Below are positions 1 through 9,016 of a stretch of DNA of 64,000 nt, piece after piece (positions within the stretch are counted from its first letter, which is position 1; the number at the start of each line of letters is the position of its first letter). The stretch is from UBA1672 sp964587815 (GTDB lineage Bacteria > Pseudomonadota > Alphaproteobacteria > Micavibrionales > Micavibrionaceae), in assembly GCA_964587815.1 (NCBI GenBank), contig CAZPMH010000003.1:62001-126000 (forward strand), in the 5' to 3' direction. Both the position numbers and the translations under genes were made by a program. The notes beneath the pieces are model-generated. The model had not been told where the DNA came from, made no database searches, and saw only the letters and a list, made by a program, of their open reading frames with translations.

Positions 1-576
1 ATTCGCCTGCGCGTTCTGATCCCCGCCGTAGAAAATTCAATAGACGGCAACGCCTATCGCCCCTCTGATATCCTACAAAGCCGTAAAGGCATAACCGTAG
101 AAGTCGGCAACACTGATGCAGAAGGCCGCCTTGTTTTGGCCGACGCTCTGGCTCTGGCCTGCGAAGAACCGCCTGAACTGCTCATCGATTTTGCGACACT
201 CACGGGCGCGGCGCGCGTTGCCGTTGGATTTGAACTCCCCGCTCTATTTTCAAACAATGATGACACGGCCTATGCTATTCAAAAGCAATCCGCAACAGAT
301 GAGGTCGGCGACCCTGTCTGGAATCTGCCCTTATGGCAACCCTATCGCAAAGAATTGGACAGCAAAGTCGCCGATATCAGCAGCACAGGCGGAAAAGCAG
401 GCGCATCTACCGCCGCCCTCTTCCTGCAGGAATTCATAGACAATGATATTGAATGGATTCATATGGATGTTTTTGCCTGGGAACAAAAAGGAAAGCCGGG
501 AAGGCCACACGGCGGTGCGGACACCGGCATGCGCGCGATTTTTGCATTTTTAGAAGATCGCTACGGCAAAAAATAG
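1..576 (+). CDS. pepA: Leucyl aminopeptidase (M17 family), C-terminal part
   Basis: The reading frame is open from the first base and ends with TAG at 574-576, so this is the last ~191 residues of a gene that begins before the window. It carries the M17 signature NTDAEGRL at about residues 44-51 of the fragment, which supplies the Asp and Glu ligands of the two-metal centre. Further on it has the family's conserved ATLTGA segment and a C-terminal region ending in the GGADTGMR-type stretch. M17 enzymes are cytosolic hexameric exopeptidases that release N-terminal amino acids. The upstream metal-binding Lys and Asp lie outside the window. The gene converges with the Mur ligase, leaving only 5 bases between their stops. 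Confidence 0.93.
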   Translation: MRLRVLIPAVENSIDGNAYRPSDILQSRKGITVEVGNTDAEGRLVLADALALACEEPPELLIDFATLTGAARVAVGFELPALFSNNDDTAYAIQKQSATDEVGDPVWNLPLWQPYRKELDSKVADISSTGGKAGASTAALFLQEFIDNDIEWIHMDVFAWEQKGKPGRPHGGADTGMRAIFAFLEDRYGKK

Positions 577-581
577 CCGAA

Positions 582-1994
582 TTACTGTTCAGAAAACAAA
601 TCCAAAACATCATGCGCAAACACGTGCAAGCTGTCATCGCGCGCACCCATAATAACGACACGATCCCCGCGCTCACACAAATCAGAAAGAAACGGCAATA
701 TCTCATCACGCGTTTCAAACCAGTAGGCATTGATGTTTTTACCTTTAACGCGCTCAATGATCGTGTGGGCCGTAACACTACGATCAACCGTTCCACCTGC
801 GTAATAAACCTCGGGCATGATCAAAACATCATCAGAACTAAGATGCTCTGCAAACGCCTGAACGATTTCATTCCCCATCAGGCGTAAAGGCCCGAACCCG
901 TGTGGCTGGAACATAACAATCAACCGCCCGTCAAACATCTTCAATGTCTCGAGGCTTGCCGAAATCTTATCAGGGTTATGCCCAAAATCATCATAGACTG
1001 TAACGCCGCCCGCCTGCCCGATAAACTCCATACGGCGGTGAATGCCCTTAAAACCCGATAAGCCTTGAGCGCAATCTTTGAGCGAATAGCCCGCAGCCAA
1101 ACCCGCACCAATGGCAGAAAGCGCATTTTCTACATTATGCCGCCCGGGCACATGCAAAGAAACATCTACCGTCTCCCCCTTGAAACCCACCGAGAACGAA
1201 ATCCCATCAACGCGCGGAGAAACACCTGAGGCAACCAAATCAGCATCTTTATTATCAATCCCGTAGGATAAAATATTTGTAAGACCCTTGGATGAAACAA
1301 GCTCCTTCACCCGTGGCTGATCATAATTCACAACCGCGCAAGTTTTGGTAACAGAAAGATAATCACCAAACAGCTGCACCAGCTCTTCCATACTCATATG
1401 ATCAAGCGCGATATTATTAAGGACAGCAATATCAGGCGTATAATGCGCAATCGACCCGTCACTCTCATCCATTTCCGCAATAAAAATTGGATCTCGCCCG
1501 TAACGAACACCTGAAAAACGATCATCTTTGCTCGTTCTGAAATTCAAAATCTCGCCACCATTCACAACACTTGGGTCAGCGCCACAACCAAGCAGCAAGG
1601 TGCCGATCATACCTGTCACGGTCGATTTTCCGCTCGTTCCCGCAACTGCGATTCTTTTCTCAGAACTGTTAAACAACTCCGCAAGTAGCGCGCCACGCTT
1701 GATTATCAGCAAGCCAATCTCTACAGCTTTTCGGACATCGGGAATTTTTTCTTCAACCGCACTCGACACCACGAGCATATCAGCCGCATCAGTAACGGCA
1801 TTCCCGTCTTGAGCGACCAACTCAATGCCGATAGCCTTAAGAGCCTCAAATTTTTCACCCATTTGTCCGTTATCATACGAACGGTCAGAGCCGATAATCC
1901 TCGCGCCTTTTTTCTTCAGATAGACAGCCAGCGGCAACATACCGCTACCGCCGACACCACAAAAAAAGAAGGTTTTATCAGAAAAGTTTGACAT
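582..1994 (-). CDS. Mur ligase family protein, MurC/Mpl-like
   Basis: This 470-residue protein has the three-domain layout of the MurC/Mpl ligases, which join an amino acid or peptide to UDP-MurNAc with ATP. The N-terminal Rossmann motif GVGGSGM is at about residues 13-19. The P-loop is GTSGKST at about 119-125, where MurC and Mpl usually have GTHGKTT. The central domain has an EMDESDGS-like stretch, and the C-terminal domain has VYDDFGHNP, matching the MurC DDYGHHP motif. Its ATG overlaps the stop of the upstream lipoprotein gene by one base (TAATG), which implies translational coupling. No other dcw cell-wall genes surround it, so it may be a paralogue of the main MurC or a recycling ligase. 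The exact substrate cannot be told from sequence. Confidence 0.8.
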   Translation of the reverse strand: MSNFSDKTFFFCGVGGSGMLPLAVYLKKKGARIIGSDRSYDNGQMGEKFEALKAIGIELVAQDGNAVTDAADMLVVSSAVEEKIPDVRKAVEIGLLIIKRGALLAELFNSSEKRIAVAGTSGKSTVTGMIGTLLLGCGADPSVVNGGEILNFRTSKDDRFSGVRYGRDPIFIAEMDESDGSIAHYTPDIAVLNNIALDHMSMEELVQLFGDYLSVTKTCAVVNYDQPRVKELVSSKGLTNILSYGIDNKDADLVASGVSPRVDGISFSVGFKGETVDVSLHVPGRHNVENALSAIGAGLAAGYSLKDCAQGLSGFKGIHRRMEFIGQAGGVTVYDDFGHNPDKISASLETLKMFDGRLIVMFQPHGFGPLRLMGNEIVQAFAEHLSSDDVLIMPEVYYAGGTVDRSVTAHTIIERVKGKNINAYWFETRDEILPFLSDLCERGDRVVIMGARDDSLHVFAHDVLDLFSEQ

Positions 1995-2641
1995 TATTGA
2001 ACCGGTGCAACTTGAAGAGGCTTTCCACCTGATCCGCTAATCGCTGAGTCTAAAACTGATTGCAAATCACCTTTACCATGAGCCCCAGAGCCTTCACTCG
2101 GCATATGGTCATGCTCCATAACCGCATCAGGCGAAACACGGAGCTTAATCGGCCCCTCAACGCGGCCTTTGTCAGAATTCAACAACGGCTCCGCAGGAAG
2201 AAACTCTTCTAAATCATACTCTTCAGGCTGCATGATGTCGCTATTGTTATGTTGCGGCGGCTTATTCGGCACCAACTCCTGACCTGAAAAATCAATCGCA
2301 ATCACATCAGGGTAATAGTAAAGCGATTGCGATGCGTAATCCCACGCAACCCCGGGCGGTCCGCCCCATAATGCACGTTTGGAAAACGTTGCAGGCACTT
2401 CCATATCAACATGACGATTACCCGGCGCGTCACACGCCACAATCATATCTTTGGGTGATTTCTTAACATTGATTTTCTGCGGCGGATAAACCTGATATTT
2501 GCGTTTATCAACTGTGACATAACACCGTGCATCCTGTGCCTCAGGAGTAACAAACGTAATATCCTGATTTGTAGATTCTACGGAGTAACTACAGCCCGTG
2601 AGCAAAACAAAAGCCGCTAAACATGAAAAAACAGAACGCAT
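1994..2641 (-). CDS. Putative lipoprotein of unknown function
   Basis: The ATG at 2641 gives a textbook lipoprotein signal: MRS, a hydrophobic stretch, then the lipobox LLTGC, so the mature protein of ~200 residues should be lipid-anchored. A GTG three codons upstream (2650) is also open, but it would only lengthen the n-region. The mature part has a WGGPPGVAWDYASQSLYYYPDVIAIDF-type centre (aromatic and Gly/Pro rich) and a Pro/Glu-rich C-terminus. I do not recognise a named domain. It overlaps the Mur ligase start by one base, so the two are probably co-transcribed and may both serve the envelope. Confidence 0.75.
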   Translation of the reverse strand: MRSVFSCLAAFVLLTGCSYSVESTNQDITFVTPEAQDARCYVTVDKRKYQVYPPQKINVKKSPKDMIVACDAPGNRHVDMEVPATFSKRALWGGPPGVAWDYASQSLYYYPDVIAIDFSGQELVPNKPPQHNNSDIMQPEEYDLEEFLPAEPLLNSDKGRVEGPIKLRVSPDAVMEHDHMPSEGSGAHGKGDLQSVLDSAISGSGGKPLQVAPVQ

Positions 2642-2723
2642 AAAAACCACGCTTAAGTGAAACTTACCATGAGCCTACGCACTCAGAATGGCTTTTACAA
2701 CGCGCAGAACTGATCAACAGCCA

Positions 2724-5330
2724 TTAAGCCACAGCTTTCTGGCTTGTAGCTGTTGGTTTCACTTCAAAGGTCAGGACGTCGTCCTTTGTATCAACAAAAA
2801 CGGTCGAATCTGCTGCAACATCACCAGATAAAAGCATTTCAGCCAACTCATTTTGCAGATGCACCTGAATGGAACGCTTTAACGGACGTGCACCGTAAAT
2901 CGGATCGTACCCGTCATCCGCAATCCATTGCTTGGCAGAGTCGCTCAATTCCAGACCAACATATTGCGCCTTTAACAATCTGCGCAGATGCTTAAGCTGA
3001 ATATCAACAATCAAGCCAATCGTCTCACGGCTCAAACGACGGAACAGCAAAATTTCATCTATACGGTTTAAAAATTCAGGTCTGAACGATGATTTCACCA
3101 CATCCATCACAGAATCACGAACCTTATCAACTGTGTCGCCATCTTCAAGCTGAACCAGATATTCGCTTCCCAAATTCGACGTCATGATCAAAACAGTATT
3201 ACTGAAATCAACCGTGCGCCCCTGCCCGTCGGTCAAACGACCATCGTCTAAAACTTGCAGAAGAATATTGAACACATCAGGGTGCGCCTTCTCCACCTCA
3301 TCAAACAAGACGACCTGATACGGCCTGCGACGAATAGCCTCCGTCAAAGCCCCACCTTCATCATAACCAACATACCCGGGAGGCGCACCAATCATACGCG
3401 CAACGGCATGTTTCTCCATATATTCCGACATATCAAGCCGCACCATCGCACTTTCATCATCAAATAGAAATTCTGCCAAAGATTTGGTCAGTTCCGTCTT
3501 CCCGACCCCTGTCGGCCCGAGGAATAAAAACGATCCAATAGGACGTTTCGGGTCTTGTAAGCCCGCACGTGAACGACGAATAGCATCAGAAACCGCTTCA
3601 ACCGCTTCATTCTGGCCGACAACGCGCTTTTGAAGATTTTCTTCCATGTTTAACAGCTTCTGACGCTCGCCCTCCATCATCTTATCGACAGGAATGCCCG
3701 TCCAACGGCTTACAATCTCTGCAATATCATCAGGCGTAACCTCTTCGTTAATAAGGCTGTGCGTGCTATGCACCGCTGCATCAGCCAATTTTTTCTCAAG
3801 ATTTGGAATTGTTGCATATTTTAACTCACTTGCACGCTCCCACTTACCCTCGCGTTCCGCTTGTTCCAATTCAATCCGCGCTTTATCAAGCTGTTCGGTA
3901 AAACGCTGCCCTGCATTAAGTTTTTCTTTCTCCGCCTGCCATTGTGTCGTCATATCAGCTGACTTCGCCTCAAGCTCTTTCAACTCATCTTTCAGCTTCG
4001 ATAGTCGCTCTTTTGAACCCTTATCCTTCTCTTTTTTCAGCGCCTCGCGCTCGATTTTCAGCTGAACAATACGACGATCAAGCTCGTCGATATCCTCAGG
4101 TTTACTGTCCACCTGCATACGAAGGCGCGCCGAGGCCTCGTCCATCAAATCAATCGCCTTATCCGGCAAAAAACGATCTGTGATATAACGATTTGAAAGT
4201 GTAGTGGCGGACACAATCGCTGAATCCGTAATACGTACACCATGATGGACCTCGTACTTTTCTTTCAAACCGCGCAGAATGGAAATCGTATCTGCAATTG
4301 TCGGTTCATCAACATAAACAGGCTGAAATCGGCGGGCGAGCGCCGCATCTTTCTCAATATGCTTACGAAACTCATCCAGTGTCGTCGCACCAATCATATG
4401 AAGCTCACCGCGCGCAAGTGCAGGTTTGAGCATGTTGGACGCATCCATTGATCCATCTGTTTTTCCTGCACCGACCAAGGTATGAAGTTCATCGAGGAAC
4501 AGAACTATTTCCCCTTCTGCCGCCTTAATCTCGTCAATCACAGCCTTAAGGCGCTCCTCAAATTCACCGCGATATTTAGCGCCCGCCAACAATGCCCCCA
4601 AATCAAGAGACATCAGGCGCTTACCTTTCAAAGCCTCAGGAACGTCGCCATTCACGATGCGTTGCGCTAAGCCCTCAACAATCGCCGTCTTACCAACCCC
4701 GGGCTCACCAATCACGACGGGGTTATTCTTTGTTCTGCGAGATAGCACCTGAACTGTACGTCGAATTTCCTCATCACGACCAATAATCGGATCCATCTTT
4801 CCATCGCGCGCAGCTTCGGTTAAATCACGTGCATACTTATTAAGTGCATCAAACTGATCTTCTGCGCCCGCACTATCCGCCGTACGCCCCTTGCGCATAT
4901 TATTAATCGCCTGATTGAGGGTCGTGTCACGTAAACCAGCATTATCGAGATACTCTGAAACCTCTGTTTTCTTCGCCATAACCATGGCCTGCAAAATGCG
5001 CTCAGTCGTTACAAAAGCATCTCCCGCCTTGCTGGCAATACTCTCAGCATCAGCAAAAATCTTTGCCAAATCACCTGAAAGCCGAAGTTGGCCCGCACCT
5101 GAACCGTCAACAACAGGAAATTTCGCTATCGCTTTTTGAATGGAAGAGGTCAGAACGGCAACATTACCATCACAGCTGCGGATTAATTTAGGCACAACCC
5201 CATCCGCATCATCCAACATCACGTGCAGAATATGCTCAGGCTCTAAAGACTGGTGACCACGTCGTATCGCCAGCGTTTGCGCCTCTTGCAAAAAGCTTTT
5301 TGTTTTTTCCGTTAACTTATCAAAATTCAT
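2724..5330 (-). CDS. clpB: ATP-dependent chaperone ClpB (Hsp104 disaggregase)
   Basis: At 868 residues this is full length for ClpB. It has the N-terminal Clp repeat domain (TEKTKSFLQEAQTLA onwards). The first AAA+ module carries Walker A GEPGVGKT near residue 206, and a long coiled-coil middle domain follows at about 400-525. The second AAA+ module carries GPTGVGKT near residue 608 and DMSEYMEKH. The middle domain separates ClpB from ClpA and ClpC; with DnaK/DnaJ it rescues aggregated proteins in the cytosol. A promoter-like TTGATT-N16-TAGTAT lies at 5358-5385 on the same strand, and a terminator separates it from the upstream DUF4167 gene, so it should be an independent unit. Confidence 0.98.
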   Translation of the reverse strand: MNFDKLTEKTKSFLQEAQTLAIRRGHQSLEPEHILHVMLDDADGVVPKLIRSCDGNVAVLTSSIQKAIAKFPVVDGSGAGQLRLSGDLAKIFADAESIASKAGDAFVTTERILQAMVMAKKTEVSEYLDNAGLRDTTLNQAINNMRKGRTADSAGAEDQFDALNKYARDLTEAARDGKMDPIIGRDEEIRRTVQVLSRRTKNNPVVIGEPGVGKTAIVEGLAQRIVNGDVPEALKGKRLMSLDLGALLAGAKYRGEFEERLKAVIDEIKAAEGEIVLFLDELHTLVGAGKTDGSMDASNMLKPALARGELHMIGATTLDEFRKHIEKDAALARRFQPVYVDEPTIADTISILRGLKEKYEVHHGVRITDSAIVSATTLSNRYITDRFLPDKAIDLMDEASARLRMQVDSKPEDIDELDRRIVQLKIEREALKKEKDKGSKERLSKLKDELKELEAKSADMTTQWQAEKEKLNAGQRFTEQLDKARIELEQAEREGKWERASELKYATIPNLEKKLADAAVHSTHSLINEEVTPDDIAEIVSRWTGIPVDKMMEGERQKLLNMEENLQKRVVGQNEAVEAVSDAIRRSRAGLQDPKRPIGSFLFLGPTGVGKTELTKSLAEFLFDDESAMVRLDMSEYMEKHAVARMIGAPPGYVGYDEGGALTEAIRRRPYQVVLFDEVEKAHPDVFNILLQVLDDGRLTDGQGRTVDFSNTVLIMTSNLGSEYLVQLEDGDTVDKVRDSVMDVVKSSFRPEFLNRIDEILLFRRLSRETIGLIVDIQLKHLRRLLKAQYVGLELSDSAKQWIADDGYDPIYGARPLKRSIQVHLQNELAEMLLSGDVAADSTVFVDTKDDVLTFEVKPTATSQKAVA

Positions 5331-5357
5331 AACCGCACCTCGTAACTTACTGTCTAA

Positions 5358-5385
5358 ATACTATCGTTCTTATGCAGATAATCAA
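5358..5385 (-). promoter_or_regulatory. Predicted clpB promoter
   Basis: On the minus strand TTGATT (5385-5380) and TAGTAT (5363-5358) are separated by 16 bases, with the -10 about 28 bases upstream of the clpB ATG. The -35 is preceded by AC, giving ACTTGAT, which also resembles the CTTG core of alphaproteobacterial RpoH promoters. The -10 is not a clear RpoH match, so the sigma factor is left open. Confidence 0.45.
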
Positions 5386-5401
5386 GTGGATTACACGCAC
5401 G

Positions 5402-5426
5402 AAAAAGGCGACTTAAGAGCCGCCTT
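5402..5426 (-). terminator. Rho-independent terminator after the DUF4167 gene
   Basis: Read on the minus strand, AAGGCG and CGCCTT form a 6-bp stem around a 10-base loop, followed directly by a run of T. It lies 30 bases past the DUF4167 stop and before the clpB promoter, so it separates the two transcription units. Confidence 0.7.
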
Positions 5427-5455
5427 CAATCAAAAGCCATAATATAAACGAAGCC

Positions 5456-5866
5456 TTAATCCGCAAGCTCTTCAACAGCCTCTTTTTTATCAGCTTTCTC
5501 AGTCACCTTGTTGTCACCACCTTTTGCATCAGATGACTTAGACTTTGATTGCTGACGATTTTGATCGCTGGAATTACCGTTATCTTGATATCCGAGGACT
5601 TTATTCGCATCAAAGTTGCCATTCTGCTCACCAATGATCCGAATATAATGCTCAGCATGCTGATAGTAATTTTCCGCAACAACGATATCACCCGACGCAC
5701 TCGCATCTTTTGCTAAAGCCAAATACTTCTCCGCAACCTGATGCGCCGTACCCCTGATACGCACGTCTGGCCCGTTGCTGTCATAGACCTGATTACGCTG
5801 TTGTGAATTGTTGCGACGTCCGCTGTTACGGCCTCTTTGTCGCCTGCTTGATGGTCCTTGTCTCAT
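5456..5866 (-). CDS. DUF4167 domain-containing protein
   Basis: This 136-residue protein has a basic, Arg/Asn/Gln-rich N-terminus (RRQRGRNSGRRNN) followed by the compact DUF4167 domain, recognisable by GTAHQVAEKYLALAKDA and the ENYYQHAEHYIRII helix. The C-terminal 40 residues are Lys/Glu/Asp-rich and probably disordered. DUF4167 proteins are a hallmark of Alphaproteobacteria and usually sit between prmC and clpB, as here. The basic tail suggests nucleic-acid or ribosome contact, but no function is established. It is followed by a terminator. Confidence 0.9.
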   Translation of the reverse strand: MRQGPSSRRQRGRNSGRRNNSQQRNQVYDSNGPDVRIRGTAHQVAEKYLALAKDASASGDIVVAENYYQHAEHYIRIIGEQNGNFDANKVLGYQDNGNSSDQNRQQSKSKSSDAKGGDNKVTEKADKKEAVEELAD

Positions 5867-6101
5867 TTTCCTAGATCTCTATTTTTAGTCGTTAAGAGTT
5901 TATTTTTGAACAAAACAACACATACACCATACACCATAACGGCAGGCATAAACACCCGGACCACTCACAATCCGTAGAGTTAAACACAACATATTGGCTT
6001 TTATGTACTTCTAAAAACTTTATCTTGTGTTCGTATTGCGTTGAACAATTTCAAGTTACATCCAACTGTTTTTCTCAACAAGCCGTATCGTTAAAAAAAA
6101 A

Positions 6102-6962
6102 TCATTTATCCCCACAGGAGATTTCCACAACCCGCGGATTCCCTGAATAATCCACATGAACGCACCGTAGCGCAAATCCAGCAATCTCGCTGAGTCGCAT
6201 TATATCATCTGCCTGATCATACCCAATTTCAAACAGGGCAATTCCACCGGGCTTTAGCGCGGATTTTATTTTGGGAAAAAGAATTTTATAGGGTTCCAAT
6301 CCGTCTTCCCCTCCCTCCAATGCCAGAATCGGGTCATGATTCCGCACCTCCGGGCTGAGCGATTCAATGATTTGATTCGAGATATAAGGCGGATTCGAAA
6401 CAATAAGATCGAATTTTTCGACCAAAACAGAATCGATCCATGACCCGTTTATGAACCCTGCCCTGTTGGAAACGCCGTTTTTAATTGCATTCTCGAATGC
6501 TGTTTTCACCGCCCCGCTTGAGATATCGACGCCAACACCAAAACTTGAAGGAAATTCTGAAAGCAAAGAAATCAAGATGCACCCGGAACCTGTGCCAATA
6601 TCCAATATTCTTTGTGGCTCAGAATCAGAAAAACGCTCTAAAGCAATTTCAACGAGCCTTTCTGTATCAGGCCGCGGATCAAGCGTTTCAGGAGAAAGAG
6701 AAAACTTTAAGCCCCAAAATTCACGCTCGCCATATAATCGTGATAAAGGCATCCCATTAACGCGCGCCTCCAAATCATGAAGAATCTGCTGCTCAACATC
6801 GGAAAGAATACTTTTCTCAGGAAAAGCAATAATATCAGAAAGCGTATATCCGCTACGCTGCTCAATAATCATACGCGCTTCAACATCAGGGGAATCACAA
6901 CCGTAATCTTTCAAAGCGGAACGCAAATATTTATAAAGTGAACCCAGCGTATGTGACGACAT
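6102..6962 (-). CDS. prmC: Release factor glutamine N5-methyltransferase PrmC (HemK)
   Basis: PrmC methylates the Gln of the GGQ motif in RF1 and RF2 using S-adenosylmethionine. The 286-residue protein has the helical N-terminal domain that binds the release factor, the SAM-binding motif DIGTGSG at residues 121-127, and the diagnostic NPPY at 190-193 that holds the target glutamine. It follows prfA, its substrate's gene, with only 6 bases between them, the usual arrangement, so the two are co-transcribed. Confidence 0.96.
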   Translation of the reverse strand: MSSHTLGSLYKYLRSALKDYGCDSPDVEARMIIEQRSGYTLSDIIAFPEKSILSDVEQQILHDLEARVNGMPLSRLYGEREFWGLKFSLSPETLDPRPDTERLVEIALERFSDSEPQRILDIGTGSGCILISLLSEFPSSFGVGVDISSGAVKTAFENAIKNGVSNRAGFINGSWIDSVLVEKFDLIVSNPPYISNQIIESLSPEVRNHDPILALEGGEDGLEPYKILFPKIKSALKPGGIALFEIGYDQADDIMRLSEIAGFALRCVHVDYSGNPRVVEISCGDK

Positions 6963-6968
6963 AATCGC

Positions 6969-8036
6969 CTACATTTCCAAATTCGCAAGCGCAGCCGCCT
7001 GATCTTCTGCAATCAACGCGTCGATCACTTCGTCTAACGCTTCACCCGATATCACATCATCCAACTTATATAAGGTCAGGTTAATGCGATGCTCTGTAAG
7101 GCGGCCCTGCGGAAAGTTATAGGTACGAATGCGCTCAGAACGATCACCCGACCCGACCTGAGACTTGCGATCTTCTGCACGTTCGTCTGCCAGTTGTTGA
7201 CGCTGCAAGTCATAAAGACGGGTACGCAAAACCTTCATCGCCTTATCACGGTTTTTATGTTGAGACCGCTCTTCCTGCATTTCCACAACAACGCCTGTCG
7301 GAATATGCGTAATCCGCACCGCACTATCTGTCGTATTAACATGCTGACCACCCGCCCCTTGCGAACGATACGTATCAATCCGCAAGTCACGCGCAACATC
7401 AATTTGAACGTCAACCTCTTCCGCCTCAGGCAACACAGCGACAGTTGAGGCCGACGTGTGAACGCGCCCTTGCGTTTCCGTCTTGGGCACGCGTTGAACG
7501 CGATGGACACCTGATTCAAACTTTAATTTGGAAAAAACATTCGTGCCCGATATCTCAACAACAATATCCTTATATCCGCCAACATCATTCTCTGAAGCCT
7601 CCACGACCTCGAACCGCCATCCCATTTTCGCGGCATACCCTTTATACATTCCGAGCAAATCAGCGCAGAACAAGCCTGCTTCATCCCCGCCCGTACCCGC
7701 GCGAATTTCTAAAATCGCATTTTTAGAATCCGCCTCATCCTTTGGAATCAGCACTAGTTGAATCTGCTTTTCCAGCGCGGGAATCTTTTCGTTAATAGCG
7801 CGCAACTCTTCCTGAGCAATCTCCTTCATTTCAGGATCGTTGACCATTTCCTCAAGGTCGGCCTTCTCAGCCGTCGCTGATTCCAAACTGTCCATCGCTT
7901 CAATAACGGGCGAAAGTTCAGCATACTCAACCGATAGCTTGGTGAATTCGTCACCGCTCAAATTCCCCGCGGACATAAGCGCCGCCAACTCCTCATGACG
8001 TGCGCGTATTGTTTTTAATTTGTCTTGCATAGACAT
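6969..8036 (-). CDS. prfA: Peptide chain release factor 1
   Basis: RF1 reads UAA and UAG in the ribosomal A site. The 355-residue protein has the full domain series, the catalytic GGQ at residues 229-231 within SQGAGGQHVN, and the codon-reading tripeptide in the form PKT at about 184-186 (PxT marks RF1; RF2 has SPF). The chosen ATG gives MSMQDKL; a second in-frame ATG lies two codons later and no Shine-Dalgarno clearly decides between them. prmC follows after 6 bases. Confidence 0.97.
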   Translation of the reverse strand: MSMQDKLKTIRARHEELAALMSAGNLSGDEFTKLSVEYAELSPVIEAMDSLESATAEKADLEEMVNDPEMKEIAQEELRAINEKIPALEKQIQLVLIPKDEADSKNAILEIRAGTGGDEAGLFCADLLGMYKGYAAKMGWRFEVVEASENDVGGYKDIVVEISGTNVFSKLKFESGVHRVQRVPKTETQGRVHTSASTVAVLPEAEEVDVQIDVARDLRIDTYRSQGAGGQHVNTTDSAVRITHIPTGVVVEMQEERSQHKNRDKAMKVLRTRLYDLQRQQLADERAEDRKSQVGSGDRSERIRTYNFPQGRLTEHRINLTLYKLDDVISGEALDEVIDALIAEDQAAALANLEM

Positions 8037-8154
8037 CGAAGAACCAACCTTATTTAAGCTTTTGAACTGTTAAAAACCATAATTATGACACTGTGATACT
8101 GCACGAAGAATTGTTTTAAAAGAAAGAAATAAGAAAAAGCAGAATTCTAAAGGC

Positions 8155-8994
8155 TTATTCGCCAATATCTTTTGGAATATCAACCGTTTCTAAGGTCAGC
8201 AAATAATCGGGATTAAGCGAGATATTACGTCGCACATCACCCACCCCGCCCAGAGGCTTTAGAAGTGTACCATTCACTTGAATATCTACATTCACCGCAT
8301 TCCCTAAGGAAAGAACAAGCCCCTCCTCTTGCGGCACAGCATAAACATCACCTTGTTCGAACACCTGAGAGATCAAAACTTGATTATCCGCTTTTTTAAT
8401 TTCCGCCCAGCTACTACCCGTAAACTTCAACACAACGCCCTCAGAAACATCGATATCTTGTGAATCGCTTACCCCATCATCTTCCGACGGGAATAAGTTA
8501 TCCATCACAGGAACCATAACATCGCGCTCAACATGGCTTTGTAAGCTGTCTGGCACAGGGTCGACCTGCAAAACAGAGCTACGATCAAGCGCCGAACGCT
8601 CGTTAAAATACACAAGAACGCCCGAAGCCAACAAAAGGCAAAACACAACCAACCAAATCGCCGGGGTTTTCGTTTCGGCAACACTCATCGGAAAGGAAAG
8701 AGATTGCTTATCAGGCCCGTCCATATATTGCGCCTTAAACAATTGAACAACCTGTGCACCATCAAGGCCAAGATATTCTGCATAGCTACGAACAAAACCA
8801 ATCGCATAAACCCGACCGGGAAGGCGTTCAACATCACCACATTCTATCGCATCAATTTGTGATGCTCGAATACGCAATGCTTTTTCGATATCGGGAATTG
8901 TTTTACCGTAATGCAGACGGGTGCAACGCAAGGCCTCGCCAATTTCCACATTCGCCATCTGCTCCAGCTCTTCAACCGGTAAATCTCTTCTCAT
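8155..8994 (-). CDS. RodZ-like helix-turn-helix membrane protein (DUF4115)
   Basis: The 279-residue protein has the RodZ plan. A cytoplasmic HTH_25-type domain covers about residues 16-90 (GEALRCTRLHYG, then GRVYAIGFVRSYAEYLGLD). A single membrane helix lies at about 111-130. The periplasmic C-terminal DUF4115 domain ends with the typical VNVDIQVNGTLLKPLGGVGDV stretch of beta structure. RodZ links MreB filaments to the elongation machinery in rod-shaped bacteria. It lies between lysC and prfA on the same strand. Confidence 0.85.
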   Translation of the reverse strand: MRRDLPVEELEQMANVEIGEALRCTRLHYGKTIPDIEKALRIRASQIDAIECGDVERLPGRVYAIGFVRSYAEYLGLDGAQVVQLFKAQYMDGPDKQSLSFPMSVAETKTPAIWLVVFCLLLASGVLVYFNERSALDRSSVLQVDPVPDSLQSHVERDVMVPVMDNLFPSEDDGVSDSQDIDVSEGVVLKFTGSSWAEIKKADNQVLISQVFEQGDVYAVPQEEGLVLSLGNAVNVDIQVNGTLLKPLGGVGDVRRNISLNPDYLLTLETVDIPKDIGE

Positions 8995-9016
8995 GATGGC
9001 TGCGATACTAAACTAT

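Noticed and set aside
453..887. A 144-codon rightward frame across the pepA/Mur ligase junction
   Set aside because: It overlaps two well-supported genes and has no recognisable protein features.
5921..5938. Short repeat of ACACCAT units in the prmC-DUF4167 gap
   Set aside because: Only two or three short units with no spacer pattern; chance simple sequence, not CRISPR or an iteron.
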